The notes under the pieces are model-generated. The model searched no databases. It had not been told where the DNA came from and saw only the letters and a program-made list of their open reading frames with translations. From NCBI RefSeq assembly GCF_003076755.1, contig NZ_QDKM01000002.1:186001-250000 (forward strand): a stretch of DNA of 64,000 nt, written 5' to 3'. Source of the stretch: Pararhodobacter oceanensis. Its GTDB lineage: Bacteria; Pseudomonadota; Alphaproteobacteria; Rhodobacterales; Rhodobacteraceae. Positions 35,155 to 44,399 of the stretch are shown here, in pieces (position 1 is the stretch's first letter; every line of letters starts with the position of its first letter). The position numbers and the translations under genes were made by a program.

Positions 35155-35366
35155 CGCGCGGCGCTCTGGCAGGCGAAGCGCGGCGAATCGGCTCTGGCGG
35201 GGTGGCGAATCGCGGTGGATCGGCGGGCGGCGCGGCGTGCCTATCGCCTTCATATGCGGGTTATAGGCGCGATTTCGCGGTGCAGAGGGGCCGGCGATGC
35301 GCCGCTTGGCCGCAATCGCGCGGATGAGGTGCGGATACCATTGACGGGGGGTGTAAACCTGCTCAT

Positions 35367-37175
35367 ATGCCGCTCATGACCGATCTCGCCAAAATCCGCA
35401 ATTTCTCCATCGTGGCCCATATTGACCACGGTAAATCCACGCTCGCCGACCGGCTGATCCAGCTGACCGGCACTGTAGCTGCGCGCGAAATGAAGGCGCA
35501 GATGCTCGATTCGATGGATATCGAGCGCGAGCGCGGTATCACCATCAAAGCCAACACCGTGCGGATTGAATATCCGGCAAAGGATGGCGAGACCTATATT
35601 CTCAACCTGATCGACACGCCCGGTCACGTCGATTTCGCCTATGAAGTGTCCCGCTCGATGCGCGCTGTGGAAGGCTCGCTTTTGGTGGTTGATGCCTCGC
35701 AGGGTGTCGAGGCGCAGACGCTGGCCAATGTCTATCAGGCGCTCGACGCGGATCACGAGATTATTCCGGTGCTCAACAAGGTTGACCTGCCGGCTGCCGA
35801 GCCCGAGCGGGTGGCGGCGCAGATCGAGGATGTGATCGGCATTGATGCCTCGGACGCAGTGCAGATCTCGGCGAAATCGGGGCTGGGTATTCCCGATGTG
35901 CTGGAAGCGATTGTGCACCGTCTGCCGGCGCCCAAGGGCGACCGCGACGCGCCGCTCAAGGCGATGCTGGTCGATAGCTGGTATGACAGCTATCTCGGCG
36001 TTGTGGTGCTGATCCGCGTCATCGACGGGGTGATCCGCAAGGGCGACCGGATCAAGATGATGCAGACCGGCGCGGTCTACGGGGTTGATAAACTGGCGGT
36101 GCTCAAGCCGAAGATGATCGATATTCCCGAGCTGGGGCCGGGCGAGATCGGCATCTGGACCGGCAGCATCAAACAGGTGCGCGACACCCGTGTCGGCGAT
36201 ACGATCACCAGCGAGAAAAAGGGTTGCGAGGCGCCTCTACCGGGCTTTAAGCCGGCGCAACCGGTGGTCTTCTGCGGGTTGTTTCCGGTCGATTCCAATG
36301 ATTTCGAGCCGCTGCGTGAAGCGATCGAGAAGCTGGCGCTCAATGACGCGTCCTTCAGCTACGAGATGGAAACCTCGGCGGCGCTGGGCTTTGGGTTCCG
36401 CTGCGGGTTTCTGGGGCTGTTGCATCTCGAGGTGATTCGCGACCGGTTGGAGCGTGAATATGACCTTGATCTGATCACCACCGCGCCCTCGGTGGTCTAT
36501 CATGTGTTCATGCGCGACGGCACCAAGATCGACCTGCATAACCCTGCGGATATGCCCGATCTGACCCATGTTGACCGCATTGAAGAGCCGCGGATCAAGG
36601 CGACGATCATGGTCCCCGACGAATATCTCGGCGATGTGCTGAAACTCTGTCAGGACCGTCGCGGGTTGCAGGAAGACCTGACCTATGCCGGTAGCCGTGC
36701 GATGGTGATCTATGATCTGCCGCTCAACGAGGTGGTGTTCGATTTCTACGACCGGCTGAAATCGGTGACCAAAGGCTACGCGAGTTTCGACTATCAGATC
36801 ACCGGCTACCGCGAGGATAATCTGGTGAAAATGTCGGTTCTGGTCAACGACGAGCCGGTGGATGCGCTGAGCATGATGGTGCACCGCGACCGCGCCGAGA
36901 TGCGCGGGCGGGTGATGTGCGAAAAGCTCAAGGATCTAATCCCGCGGCATATGTTCAAGATCCCGATCCAGGCGGCGATTGGCGGGCGGGTGATCGCCCG
37001 TGAGACACTCTCGGCGCTGCGCAAGGATGTGACGGCGAAATGCTACGGCGGCGATGCCTCGCGTAAGCGCAAGCTGTTGGACAAGCAGAAAGCCGGTAAG
37101 AAGAAGATGCGCCAGTTTGGCCGCGTGGAAATCCCGCAATCGGCGTTTATCGCGGCGCTGAAGATGGACGATTGA
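35367..37175 (+). CDS. lepA: Elongation factor 4 (LepA)
   Basis: Ribosome-associated GTPase involved in translation initiation or back-translocation under stress. The 602 residues have the G motifs [10 protein letters not shown] (G1), RGIT (G2), DTPGHVDF (G3), NKVD (G4) and SAKSGLG (G5). EF-G-like domains follow, and then the LepA-specific basic C-terminal domain ([20 protein letters not shown]). Two in-frame Met codons (35367 and 35376) are possible starts. A strong terminator follows 26 nt after the stop. Confidence 0.97.
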   Translation: MPLMTDLAKIRNFSIVAHIDHGKSTLADRLIQLTGTVAAREMKAQMLDSMDIERERGITIKANTVRIEYPAKDGETYILNLIDTPGHVDFAYEVSRSMRAVEGSLLVVDASQGVEAQTLANVYQALDADHEIIPVLNKVDLPAAEPERVAAQIEDVIGIDASDAVQISAKSGLGIPDVLEAIVHRLPAPKGDRDAPLKAMLVDSWYDSYLGVVVLIRVIDGVIRKGDRIKMMQTGAVYGVDKLAVLKPKMIDIPELGPGEIGIWTGSIKQVRDTRVGDTITSEKKGCEAPLPGFKPAQPVVFCGLFPVDSNDFEPLREAIEKLALNDASFSYEMETSAALGFGFRCGFLGLLHLEVIRDRLEREYDLDLITTAPSVVYHVFMRDGTKIDLHNPADMPDLTHVDRIEEPRIKATIMVPDEYLGDVLKLCQDRRGLQEDLTYAGSRAMVIYDLPLNEVVFDFYDRLKSVTKGYASFDYQITGYREDNLVKMSVLVNDEPVDALSMMVHRDRAEMRGRVMCEKLKDLIPRHMFKIPIQAAIGGRVIARETLSALRKDVTAKCYGGDASRKRKLLDKQKAGKKKMRQFGRVEIPQSAFIAALKMDD

Positions 37176-37198
37176 GCGCCCTTAGAATTGAGTGACGG

Positions 37199-37272
37199 GT
37201 AGGGTGTGTGCTTTGCACGCACCCTTTTTCATGCGGTGTTCTGGTTCGGTGCGTGCAGAGCACACACCCTAC
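37199..37272. repeat. REP-like inverted pair flanking the RAYT gene end
   Basis: Two 25-bp units, at 37199-37223 and 37248-37272, are inverted copies of one another with a single mismatch (GTAGGGTGTGTGC... against its reverse complement). Each unit is itself an imperfect hairpin. The second overlaps the stop codon of the REP-associated transposase gene. This is the arrangement expected for a REP/BIME mobilised or bound by the neighbouring protein. Confidence 0.75.
37202..37229 (+). terminator. Rho-independent terminator of lepA
   Basis: Stem GGGTGTGTGC (37202-37211) pairs with GCACGCACCC (37215-37224) with one G-U pair, loop TTT, followed by five T (37225-37229). It lies 26 nt after the lepA stop and coincides with the left REP-like unit. 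Confidence 0.8.
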
Positions 37273-37766
37273 GGCTGAGGCTCGGGCCGTGAAAAATGCC
37301 CCATCGCCAGCTCGCGGTGGATCGAGGAAAAGGGCCAGTTGAACGGCGTCTTGGCGAGGTTTTGCTCGACCGGCGCGTTCCAGCAAAACCGCAGATGCCA
37401 GTGGTAATCCGCGTCATCGCGGATGTGATGTTCCCAAAACCGGCGTTGCCAGATACCGCGCTCGCGCCGTGCGATATGGCTGGCGCGCCGTGTCCCCCGT
37501 GGCAGCCCTTGCGAGAACCGCGTTTTGATCAGCCGCCAGCGGGTGGCGTAATCGGCGTCACGCTCGGGCAAGGTCCAGACGCAGTGTAGGTGATCGGGGA
37601 GCACGACAAAGGCGTCGATGATAAACGGGCGCTCGGTTTTGGTGCGGGCGACCGCATGGCGGAGGCGCTGGACCTCGTCGATCAACAGGCTGCTGCCGCG
37701 CTGGGCCAGAGCGACGGAGAAGAACACGGTGGCCCCGGGGAGCCTTGGGCGCAGATAGTTGGACAT
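37269..37766 (-). CDS. REP-associated tyrosine transposase-like protein (RAYT)
   Basis: 165 residues of the Y1/IS200-like HUH family that binds and processes REP hairpins. The HUH metal motif is LPDHLHCVWTLPERDADYAT, followed by RWRLIKTRFS and GIWQRRFWEHHIRDDADY. In typical RAYTs the next helix reads like HVDYIHxNPVKHG, with the nucleophilic Tyr. Here it is HLRFCWNAPVEQN, so the Tyr appears replaced by Phe. The C-terminal WPFSSIHRE segment is normal. The gene ends inside an inverted REP-like unit. It is a single-copy chromosomal gene without IS ends and may be domesticated or inactive for cleavage. Confidence 0.85.
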   Translation of the reverse strand: MSNYLRPRLPGATVFFSVALAQRGSSLLIDEVQRLRHAVARTKTERPFIIDAFVVLPDHLHCVWTLPERDADYATRWRLIKTRFSQGLPRGTRRASHIARRERGIWQRRFWEHHIRDDADYHWHLRFCWNAPVEQNLAKTPFNWPFSSIHRELAMGHFSRPEPQP

Positions 37767-37856
37767 CTGCTGATGGTAACCACGGAAGGGTTAACCAATC
37801 CTGAGCGTGCGGCAGGCCATATATGGGGCAGGAGAGGGCGCGCGTGCCTTGGGCGC

Positions 37857-39023
37857 TTACTCCGCCGCCTGATTGCTTACCGGTTTGGCGGGATTGGCGG
37901 GGGCGCCCATGCGTTCGTCTTCATCGCCGAAATCCGGCAGGCCTTCGCGGCTGAGCAGCACCGCAACGGGGCGGGCCGAGGGGATATGCGAGCAGACGAT
38001 CATGATCGCGACCATGATCGGGACCGCCAGAAACATCCCCGGGATGCCCCAGACCGCGCCCCAGAACGACAGCGAGACGATGATACCGAAGCTGGACACC
38101 CGCAGCGCGCGGCCCATCAGCATCGGGTCGATCACCGAGCCGAGCATGAATTGCACCATCCCTGCGATGACGAAGATCAACAGCGCGGTGGCCGGTTCCG
38201 GCACTTGGATCAGCGCGACGAGGGCCAAGAGGATCGTGGCGATGATCGAGCCGACCGAGGGGATGTAATTGAGCACGAAGGTCAATATCGCCATTGGTCC
38301 GGCGAAATCGAGGCCGAAGCCCTGCATCACCAGATAGACGGCAACGCCGGTGGCGGCGCTGACCCCGGTTTTGACCAAGAGATAATGGTTCACCCGCCGC
38401 ACGATGGAATGGATGATCCGCCCGACGCGCGCGGCGCGGTCCTTGTCGTCCATCAGGTTTTCCAGCTTGGTGCCGAACCACAGGCGCTCGGCGAACATAA
38501 AGCCGACGAAAAGGATCACCAGCGTGGTGGCGGAGAGGAGGTTACCGGCCTGACCGGCGAGGGTGGTGATATAGCTGGAGACCTGGATCGAGCGGATCGA
38601 GGCTTCGACGGTGGCTTCGGCCTCGGGCGAGAACAGCGCCGCGAGCCGCGCCACGGCCGCAATCGCTTGATCTGTATAGGTGAGGGTCGTTGTGACCACC
38701 GAGTTGACCTGCGAGATCACAATCGCCGAGAGGGTCAGGAGCACCACTGCAATTAGCGTAAAGGCGGCCATGGAGGCGAGCCAGTTGGTGATCTTCCACG
38801 AGCCGATGCGCAGCCGCGAGAAAGCGGTGATCGCGTCGGCGGTGAGCGCAAAGAGGATGATCGCGATGACCAGAGAGATCAGGATGAACCGCGCCTGCAC
38901 CAGAAGAAACAGGATCATCGAAAAGGCGATGATGCCCAGAAACCACGTCTGCAATCGGTATCTTTCGCCCAGCGACAGGTTGCGGGCGTTTTGGGATTTG
39001 GCGGCTTTGGATTTGGTCTGCAC
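37857..39023 (-). CDS. AI-2E family transporter (PerM/TqsA-like)
   Basis: Polytopic inner-membrane protein of 388 residues with about eight membrane segments, starting with a TWFLGIIAFSMILFLLVQAR helix after a basic N-terminus. Family motifs include LTFVLNYIPSVGSIIATI and SVIDPMLMGRALRVSS, with SFWGAVWGIPGMFLAVPIM following. Members export small solutes or exchange ions; a role in autoinducer-2 transport is only known for some. The start is GTG with GAAGGCG upstream. The gene stands alone between RAYT and the ccm operon. Confidence 0.88.
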   Translation of the reverse strand: MQTKSKAAKSQNARNLSLGERYRLQTWFLGIIAFSMILFLLVQARFILISLVIAIILFALTADAITAFSRLRIGSWKITNWLASMAAFTLIAVVLLTLSAIVISQVNSVVTTTLTYTDQAIAAVARLAALFSPEAEATVEASIRSIQVSSYITTLAGQAGNLLSATTLVILFVGFMFAERLWFGTKLENLMDDKDRAARVGRIIHSIVRRVNHYLLVKTGVSAATGVAVYLVMQGFGLDFAGPMAILTFVLNYIPSVGSIIATILLALVALIQVPEPATALLIFVIAGMVQFMLGSVIDPMLMGRALRVSSFGIIVSLSFWGAVWGIPGMFLAVPIMVAIMIVCSHIPSARPVAVLLSREGLPDFGDEDERMGAPANPAKPVSNQAAE

Positions 39024-39111
39024 GGTGATCGGCGCCTTCGGCGAATGGTTGTGAAAAACCCTAAGCGTTGCCGTCTATGCTGACAAGCGGGGGCTTCAGG
39101 CGGGGGTGGGC

Positions 39112-39780
39112 TTAGGCGCGGGTGGCGCGTTCCAGCACCGGCGCGAGATCGCCGTAGCCGGTGAAGCGGCGCTCATAGGCGAGCGAGAGTTTACCGGCCC
39201 AATATTCGGCGCGCTGATCAAGCTCGGGATTGTCGGTCTGCGCCAGATAGATCAGCGTCTCGTAATTGCCGAACATCATCTCAATCAACTCGGGGTGGCG
39301 GTCAAAGCCCATCGGACGCCAGACGAAGGCCTCGAACTGGCGGACCAAAAAATCGGTCAGGTAAAAGGCGGTGATCTCGTCGTCGGCGCGTTCGGCGAAA
39401 GCCTCGTTGCCGGTGAAAAACGAGTAGCAATGCGGGCCTTCGACCATTTCGACGCCGAGCGCCTCGCAGCGCGATTGCAGCAATCCGCCGGTGCCGCAAT
39501 CGGCATAGACCACCAGAATGCGGCGGTATTTGTCGCGGAATTTATGCACCGCCGCCTCGACCGCATCGGGGATTTTTTGCGGGTAGAGATGCAGGTTCGC
39601 GGGTAGGCAATGCAGATCGAGTTGATCCCAGCCGTTCATTGCCTTGAGCGCGAGGATTTCATGCGCCAATGCCCCGCAGGCCAGCGCCAACACCTTGCCC
39701 GACCCGCTGGCCTCCAACCCTTGGGTGGTCAGTTGCGCATCACTGGCGGCTGGGCTGGCTGGCGGGAATGGCTGGGTCAA
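39112..39780 (-). CDS. DUF1638 domain-containing protein
   Basis: 222 residues of the uncharacterised DUF1638 family: VLALACGALAHEILALK, LDLHCLPANLHLYPQKIPDA, ILVVYADCGTGGLLQ and EGPHCYSFFTG. Conserved Cys residues in ACGAL, DCGTGG and PHCY could bind a metal or cofactor. The annotated start is a TTG overlapping the ccmG stop; a later GTG or TTG is possible because the first ~25 residues look unstructured. It is the last gene of the ccm operon, on the same strand as ccmG. Its link to cytochrome maturation is positional only. Confidence 0.8.
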   Translation of the reverse strand: MTQPFPPASPAASDAQLTTQGLEASGSGKVLALACGALAHEILALKAMNGWDQLDLHCLPANLHLYPQKIPDAVEAAVHKFRDKYRRILVVYADCGTGGLLQSRCEALGVEMVEGPHCYSFFTGNEAFAERADDEITAFYLTDFLVRQFEAFVWRPMGFDRHPELIEMMFGNYETLIYLAQTDNPELDQRAEYWAGKLSLAYERRFTGYGDLAPVLERATRA

Positions 39781-40319
39781 TTGGTGGCTCCGGCGCGTTC
39801 CATGGCGGGGCGGATGCGGGTGGCGATGATCTCATCGGTCAGGGGGCCGGCGTGGCGCATGACGATATTGCCCTCGCCATCAACGACAAAGGTTTCGGGC
39901 AGGCCGAGCACGCCCCAATCCAGCCCCGTGCGGGCGCGGGGATCGGCGCCGATCGCGGCATAGGGATCGCCGAGTTCCTCTAGGAAATCCTCGGCGCGGG
40001 CCGGTTCGTCGCGGTAGTTGACGCCCAGAACGGTGACGCCCTCTTGCGTCAGATCCTCGAACAGCGGGTGTTCGGCGCGGCAGGGCGGGCACCAAGAGGC
40101 GAAGAAATTGACCAGCGTCACTTCGCCGTCGCGGATCATCTCATCGGTGAACAGAGTGCGTTCGCCGAGTGTTTCCAGCGTGATCTGCGGCGCCGGATGG
40201 CCAGCGCGGGCCGAGGGCAGATCGTCGCGGTCCTCGCGCAGATTGCCCACCGCCACAAAGGCGACAAACCCCGCCAGCAGCACCGGAGGGAGGATCAGGA
40301 GAGGGTTGATCTTAGCCAT
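39777..40319 (-). CDS. ccmG: Thiol:disulfide interchange protein CcmG/DsbE
   Basis: Periplasmic, membrane-anchored thioredoxin-like protein that reduces apocytochrome c cysteines before heme attachment. 180 residues: an N-terminal anchor (LLILPPVLLAGFVAFVAVG), then a thioredoxin fold with the active site FFASWCPPCRAEHP, the insertion typical of CcmG (VTVLGVNYRDEPA) and GLPETFVVDGEG. It overlaps ccmD by 8 nt upstream and the DUF1638 start downstream. Confidence 0.95.
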   Translation of the reverse strand: MAKINPLLILPPVLLAGFVAFVAVGNLREDRDDLPSARAGHPAPQITLETLGERTLFTDEMIRDGEVTLVNFFASWCPPCRAEHPLFEDLTQEGVTVLGVNYRDEPARAEDFLEELGDPYAAIGADPRARTGLDWGVLGLPETFVVDGEGNIVMRHAGPLTDEIIATRIRPAMERAGATN

Positions 40320-40476
40320 GTGTCTTCCGCTTCAATCGAGTTTCAACTTGCGCCAGCGCGCGTTTCACACGCCGCGCGCGCAGCCATATCCAACAGATAA
40401 GCACGCCCAGAAGGGAAAGCGAGGCGAGATAGGCCGAGACGATCTCGGTGGTATAGGCGCCCAGATCCGGCATCAT
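40312..40476 (-). CDS. ccmD: Heme exporter protein CcmD
   Basis: A 54-residue single-helix membrane protein that assists release of holo-CcmE from the CcmABC complex. The sequence begins MMPDLGAYTTEIVSAYLASL and continues through a hydrophobic helix into a basic RARRVKRALAQVETRLKRK tail, the typical CcmD layout. It overlaps the ccmC stop by 4 nt (ATGA) and ccmG by 8 nt. Its position between ccmC and ccmG confirms the identity despite low sequence conservation in the family. Confidence 0.9.
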   Translation of the reverse strand: MMPDLGAYTTEIVSAYLASLSLLGVLICWIWLRARRVKRALAQVETRLKRKTHG

Positions 40477-41219
40477 CCCGCCCCTCTTTCTTGTGCCCTT
40501 TCGCGGGCGGTGAGCGCCTGCATCCGGCGGGCGCGAATTTCAGTGCGGGTGCCGGCCAGAACCAGCGCCAGAAACAAAAGCACAAACCCGGTCATGCACA
40601 GATAGAGCGGGCCTTTATAGGCCCAATCCATCCGCTCGCCCGGGGCGACGCTGAGCGAGGCGCCCTGATGCAGCCCCTGATTCCAGAATATCGCCGCATA
40701 GCGCGAGAGCACGGCGAAAACCGATCCGACAAGGCAGAGAACCGACGTCAGATCGGCGGCGGTGTCGGGGTCCTCGATGGCGGACCAGAGCGCGATATAG
40801 CCGATGTAGAAGAGAAACAGGATCAAGAACGAGGTCAGCCGCGGATCCCAGACCCACCATGTGCCCCACATCGGTTGCCCCCAGATCGCGCCGGTCATCA
40901 GTGCGATCAGCGTCATCGTGGCGCCAATCGGGCCAGCGGCTTTGGCGGCGAGTGCCGAGACATGGTGGCGGCGGATCAGCCAGATCAGCGAGGTCACCAG
41001 CATCATCGCCCAGGCGTTGATCGCCAGAAAGGCCGAGGGCACATGCAGGAAGATGATTTTCACCGTCGAGCCTTGGCGGAAGTCATCGGGGGTGAAGAAA
41101 AATCCCCAGACCAGCCCGATCCCGATGGAGGCCGTCGCGAGGACCGCCGTCAGGGGCAGGAGAAAGCCCGAGACTTTCATGAATTTCACCGGATTAGCGT
41201 ATTCCCAGAGCGATGCCAT
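40473..41219 (-). CDS. ccmC: Heme exporter protein CcmC
   Basis: Six-helix inner-membrane protein that loads heme onto CcmE. The tryptophan-rich heme-handling motif is WGTWWVWDPRLTS, flanked by the conserved His residues in FLHVPSAF and in the later periplasmic loop (QGLHQGASLS). 248 residues is normal. It sits 85 nt downstream of ccmB, the only sizeable gap in the ccm operon. Confidence 0.96.
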   Translation of the reverse strand: MASLWEYANPVKFMKVSGFLLPLTAVLATASIGIGLVWGFFFTPDDFRQGSTVKIIFLHVPSAFLAINAWAMMLVTSLIWLIRRHHVSALAAKAAGPIGATMTLIALMTGAIWGQPMWGTWWVWDPRLTSFLILFLFYIGYIALWSAIEDPDTAADLTSVLCLVGSVFAVLSRYAAIFWNQGLHQGASLSVAPGERMDWAYKGPLYLCMTGFVLLFLALVLAGTRTEIRARRMQALTARERAQERGAG

Positions 41220-41304
41220 AGGGGGTTCCTAGTCGTTGTCTATTGAGGGCTCAAGGCACTAAGGCGTGATCGAAGGGGCGGGCGGTTGCGGGGCATGGCG
41301 GGCG

Positions 41305-41961
41305 CTACCTCAGGTTGATGCGCAGCGCAAAAGCGGCGGCAAAAGGCAGCAGGGCGAGCGAGCCTGCGGTGATCCCCGCAAGCAGGGCAAGCGGGGTGGT
41401 GATGTCGAGCCCCTGCGCCGCGCGGGTGACGGATTGGGCGCCAAAGACCAGTGTCGGCACGTAGAGCGGCAGCACCAAGAGCGATAGCAGCAGCCCGCCG
41501 CGTTTGAGCCCGACGGTGAGGGCGGCGCCGAAGGCACCGATCATGCTGAGCGCAGGGGTGCCGATCAGCAGCGAGAGGAGCAGCGCGGCATAGGCGGTGA
41601 TGGGCAGATTGAGGAGCACGCCGAGGAGCGGGGCGGCCAGTGCCAGCGGCAGGCAGGTGGTTAGCCAATGGGCAAGCGCCTTGATCGCGACGACGCCTTC
41701 CATCGGGATTGGCGAGGTGGCGAGAAGGTCCAGCGAGCCGTCTTCGAAATCGAGCGCAAACAGCCGGTCGAGGGACAACAGGCAAGCGAGCAGCGCGCCG
41801 ACCCAGAGGATGCCGGGGGCGATGAGGCCGAGGGTGCTCTGGTCGGGGCCAACGCCCAAGGGCACCAGCACCGCGAGGATCAGGAAGAAACCGAGGCCGA
41901 GGCCGAAGCCGCCGCCAGCGCGGAAGGCGAGGCGCAGGTCGCGGATCAGGAGGGCGCTCAT
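41305..41961 (-). CDS. ccmB: Heme exporter protein CcmB
   Basis: Inner-membrane permease subunit of the CcmAB ABC complex, 218 residues with about six hydrophobic segments. Conserved text includes [40 protein letters not shown] and [14 protein letters not shown]. The start overlaps the ccmA stop by 4 nt. ATP hydrolysis by CcmAB drives holo-CcmE release. Confidence 0.96.
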   Translation of the reverse strand: MSALLIRDLRLAFRAGGGFGLGLGFFLILAVLVPLGVGPDQSTLGLIAPGILWVGALLACLLSLDRLFALDFEDGSLDLLATSPIPMEGVVAIKALAHWLTTCLPLALAAPLLGVLLNLPITAYAALLLSLLIGTPALSMIGAFGAALTVGLKRGGLLLSLLVLPLYVPTLVFGAQSVTRAAQGLDITTPLALLAGITAGSLALLPFAAAFALRINLR

Positions 41962-42590
41962 AGGAAGGCCCCGTCAAAGCCGAGATCGTCAAAGCCGAGA
42001 TCCGCGGGCATTTGAGCCTTATAGGGCGTGAGATCAAGGCGTGCGGCCTCGGAAAGTCCGAGGTCAATATGGGTGGCGATCAGCGCCGCACCGCCTGTTG
42101 CCAGATGCGTGCGGATGACCTCGGCAAAGAGCGTGACCGAGGCGGTATCGAGCGAGACCGTCGGCTCATCGAGCACCCAGAGCCAGCGTTTGGTCACCAA
42201 GAGCCGCGCCAGCCCGAGGCGGCGCTTTTGACCGGCGGAGAGGGTCTGCGCCGGGCGATCAGCGAGATCGGCGAGATTGAGGGACTGGAGCGCGGCGTCG
42301 ATGCCCCTGTGCCCGTGGATCGCGGCCCAGAATTGCAGGTTCTCGGCGACGGTCAGCGTGGCTTTGATCCCGTCGGCATGGGCGGCATAGGCGATTTGGT
42401 CAGGCGGGCAGGTGATCTGGCCTTGCAGGGCCGGTTGCAGCCCGGCGATGGCGCGCAGAAGCGTGGTTTTGCCGCAGCCATTGGGGCCGCGCAGCACCAA
42501 AGCTTCGCCCGCGTTCAGGGTGAAACTGACCCCTTCGAGCAGGGGGATGCCGCCGCGCGCGACGGCAAGATCGGTGACGCGCAAATCCAT
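41958..42590 (-). CDS. ccmA: Cytochrome c biogenesis ATP-binding protein CcmA
   Basis: ABC ATPase of the heme export complex, 210 residues. Walker A is [13 protein letters not shown], the signature [14 protein letters not shown] with the Ala typical of CcmA, Walker [13 protein letters not shown], and the H-loop ATHIDLG. It is the first gene of the ccmABCDG-DUF1638 operon. CcmE, CcmF and CcmH are not in the window and must lie elsewhere. Confidence 0.96.
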   Translation of the reverse strand: MDLRVTDLAVARGGIPLLEGVSFTLNAGEALVLRGPNGCGKTTLLRAIAGLQPALQGQITCPPDQIAYAAHADGIKATLTVAENLQFWAAIHGHRGIDAALQSLNLADLADRPAQTLSAGQKRRLGLARLLVTKRWLWVLDEPTVSLDTASVTLFAEVIRTHLATGGAALIATHIDLGLSEAARLDLTPYKAQMPADLGFDDLGFDGAFL

Positions 42591-43060
42591 AGCGGTGGCT
42601 TAGCGGGTTTGCCACAGGGCTGCAAAGGAAACTGGGCGGGCGCGACAATCTGGACCGGTTGCGGCGGTGGTGATGGCGGGATGTTGGGGGAGGGGGTGCG
42701 TCGCTCGGGGCATCGAACCCCTCGCGCCGCGCGTGCGTGAAGCACGCAGGCCTGTTGCGAAGGTGGCGCGGTAAGGCCTTGCGTGGCGCATGGAGCTAAG
42801 GGGGGCGCCCGACCCTGGGTGGGCGCGCGCAACCGCGCCACTGCGCGCTGTGTTTCAAAGCAGTGATGCCGGTCGCGCCACTCAGGGCATCGCCAAGGCG
42901 CCCTCCCGGGGGGAGGGTCGGGCGCGGCCCGGGTTTCACCCGGGCCCTGACAGTTGATGAAGGTGAAAGCAGGGGGCTATGCCCCCTCGACGCGGGGCGT
43001 CTCACCCCCAGGATATTTGGGGCACAAAGTGGGGGTGGGCTGCGCTGGTGTGGGGCGTGG
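42591..43060. other. Hairpin-rich intergenic region upstream of ccmA
   Basis: About 470 bp with no supported gene. It should hold the ccm operon promoter, but no clear -35/-10 was identified. It contains several dyads: CCCTCCC/GGGAGGG at 42901-42917, a perfect 9-bp stem GGCCCGGGT/ACCCGGGCC at 42926-42946, and copy 2 of the two-hairpin element at 42971. Confidence 0.6.
42971..43030 (+). repeat. Two-hairpin intergenic element, copy 2
   Basis: AGGGGGC, loop TAT, GCCCCCT, then a second dyad GACGC..GCGTC and the tail CACCCCCAGGATATTTGG. It matches the copies at 7424 and 55732 in order and orientation. It lies just downstream of the Mth938-like gene and could terminate that operon, though the orientation is opposite to transcription. 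Confidence 0.6.
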
Positions 43061-43417
43061 TTACTCGGTGGCGAGGAGGGCGACGGCGACGCGGCGGCCC
43101 TCGGAAAGGAGCACGTTATAGGTGCGGCAGGCCGAGGTGGAGGCCATGATCTCGAGCGCGAGACCGGCCTCTTCGAGGGTGGTGCGGAAGGCGGCGGGCA
43201 GCGGGGTGATCTCGGGGCCGGTGCCGATGAACAACACGTCGATCTGGCCGGCGAGGCCGAGGAGGGTCTCGGTGTCCTCATAGCCGCCCCAGGCCGCAGA
43301 ATGGCCGGGGGCGAAGAGGGTGGGCGCCGGGTAGACCTCACCGCCGAGGCGGTAGAAATCCGGCCCGTAGCTTTCAATCGGCAAGGCATTGCCAAAATCG
43401 ACTTCGGTCACGCGCAT
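43061..43417 (-). CDS. Mth938-like (DUF498) domain protein
   Basis: 118 residues of the Mth938/AAMDC-like fold family, cytoplasmic and of unknown biochemical function. Recognisable pieces are VTEVDFGNALPIESYGPDFY, LGGEVYPAPTLFAPG, DVLFIGTGPEI and EIMASTSACRTYNVLLSEGR. The Met with CGGAG upstream was chosen; an upstream 42-codon extension overlaps secF. It follows secF by 4 nt, an arrangement (yajC-secD-secF-Mth938) seen repeatedly in alphaproteobacteria. Confidence 0.85.
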   Translation of the reverse strand: MRVTEVDFGNALPIESYGPDFYRLGGEVYPAPTLFAPGHSAAWGGYEDTETLLGLAGQIDVLFIGTGPEITPLPAAFRTTLEEAGLALEIMASTSACRTYNVLLSEGRRVAVALLATE

Positions 43418-43421
43418 GGGA

Positions 43422-44390
43422 TCACTCCGAGGTGGCGAATTGGGTGCCGGGCGTGTCGCCGCCGCCTTTGCCCCAGTCGCGTTTGATGCCCAGTTGCTTG
43501 ACCACCACCGAGGCGACATAGACCGAGGACCAAGTGCCGACAAAGACGCCCCAGATCATCGCGAAGACAAAGCCGCGGATCACATCGCCGCCGAGCACGA
43601 AGAGGGCGATCAGCGCGATCAGCGTGGTCACTGAGGTCATCAAGGTGCGCGACAGGGTCTCGTTGAGCGAGAGGTTTAGAACCTCGATGACGGGGCGCTT
43701 TTTGAACTTCACCAAATTTTCCCGCACCCGGTCGAAAACCACCACCGTGTCATTGAGCGAATAGCCGACGATGGTCAGAAGCGCGGCGATAATCGCCAGA
43801 TCAAAGCGCAGTTGCACCACCGAGAAGACGCCGATGGTCAGCACGATGTCATGGACCAGCGCCGCCACCGCGCCGAGGGCGAACTGCCACTCAAACCGCA
43901 GCCAGATATAGACCAGCACCGCGCCGAGGGCGGCGAGCACCGCCAGCACCGCTTGCTGGACCAATTCGCCGGAGACCTTGGGGCCGACCGATTCCACCGA
44001 GGTAAAGCGCAGGGTCGGATCGACCCCTTGCAGGGTGGCCTCGACCTGGTTGAGCACCTCGGGGGCCACCGCTTCGGCGCCGTCCTGGGTCTGGATGCGG
44101 ATCGTCGCCACATGCTGGTCGGCGGCATAGGTCGGATCGAAGACCTCGGTGATGGTGATATCGCCGAGATCGAGCGGCGCCAGCGCATCGCGGTAGGCGC
44201 CGACATCCACCGCCTGGGTGGCGTCGGTGCGGATCGAGGTGCCGCCGCGGAAGTCGATGCCGAAGTTCAGCCCGAAGGTGAAGAACGCCGCAATCGACAG
44301 CACCATCAGCAGCGCCGAGAGGCCGAAGGTGAAGCGCCAAGGGCCAAGGAAGTTGATATTGGTCTGATCGGGGACGAGTTTGAGTCGCAT
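43422..44390 (-). CDS. secF: Protein translocase subunit SecF
   Basis: Inner-membrane partner of SecD that uses proton motive force to complete protein export. 322 residues with six membrane segments. LNFGIDFRGGTSI is the periplasmic entry motif; VGYSLNDTVVVFDRVREN and NETLSRTLMTSVTTLIALIA are the classic membrane signatures. Ten nt separate it from secD upstream. Confidence 0.97.
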   Translation of the reverse strand: MRLKLVPDQTNINFLGPWRFTFGLSALLMVLSIAAFFTFGLNFGIDFRGGTSIRTDATQAVDVGAYRDALAPLDLGDITITEVFDPTYAADQHVATIRIQTQDGAEAVAPEVLNQVEATLQGVDPTLRFTSVESVGPKVSGELVQQAVLAVLAALGAVLVYIWLRFEWQFALGAVAALVHDIVLTIGVFSVVQLRFDLAIIAALLTIVGYSLNDTVVVFDRVRENLVKFKKRPVIEVLNLSLNETLSRTLMTSVTTLIALIALFVLGGDVIRGFVFAMIWGVFVGTWSSVYVASVVVKQLGIKRDWGKGGGDTPGTQFATSE

Positions 44391-44399
44391 GATCTGTCC

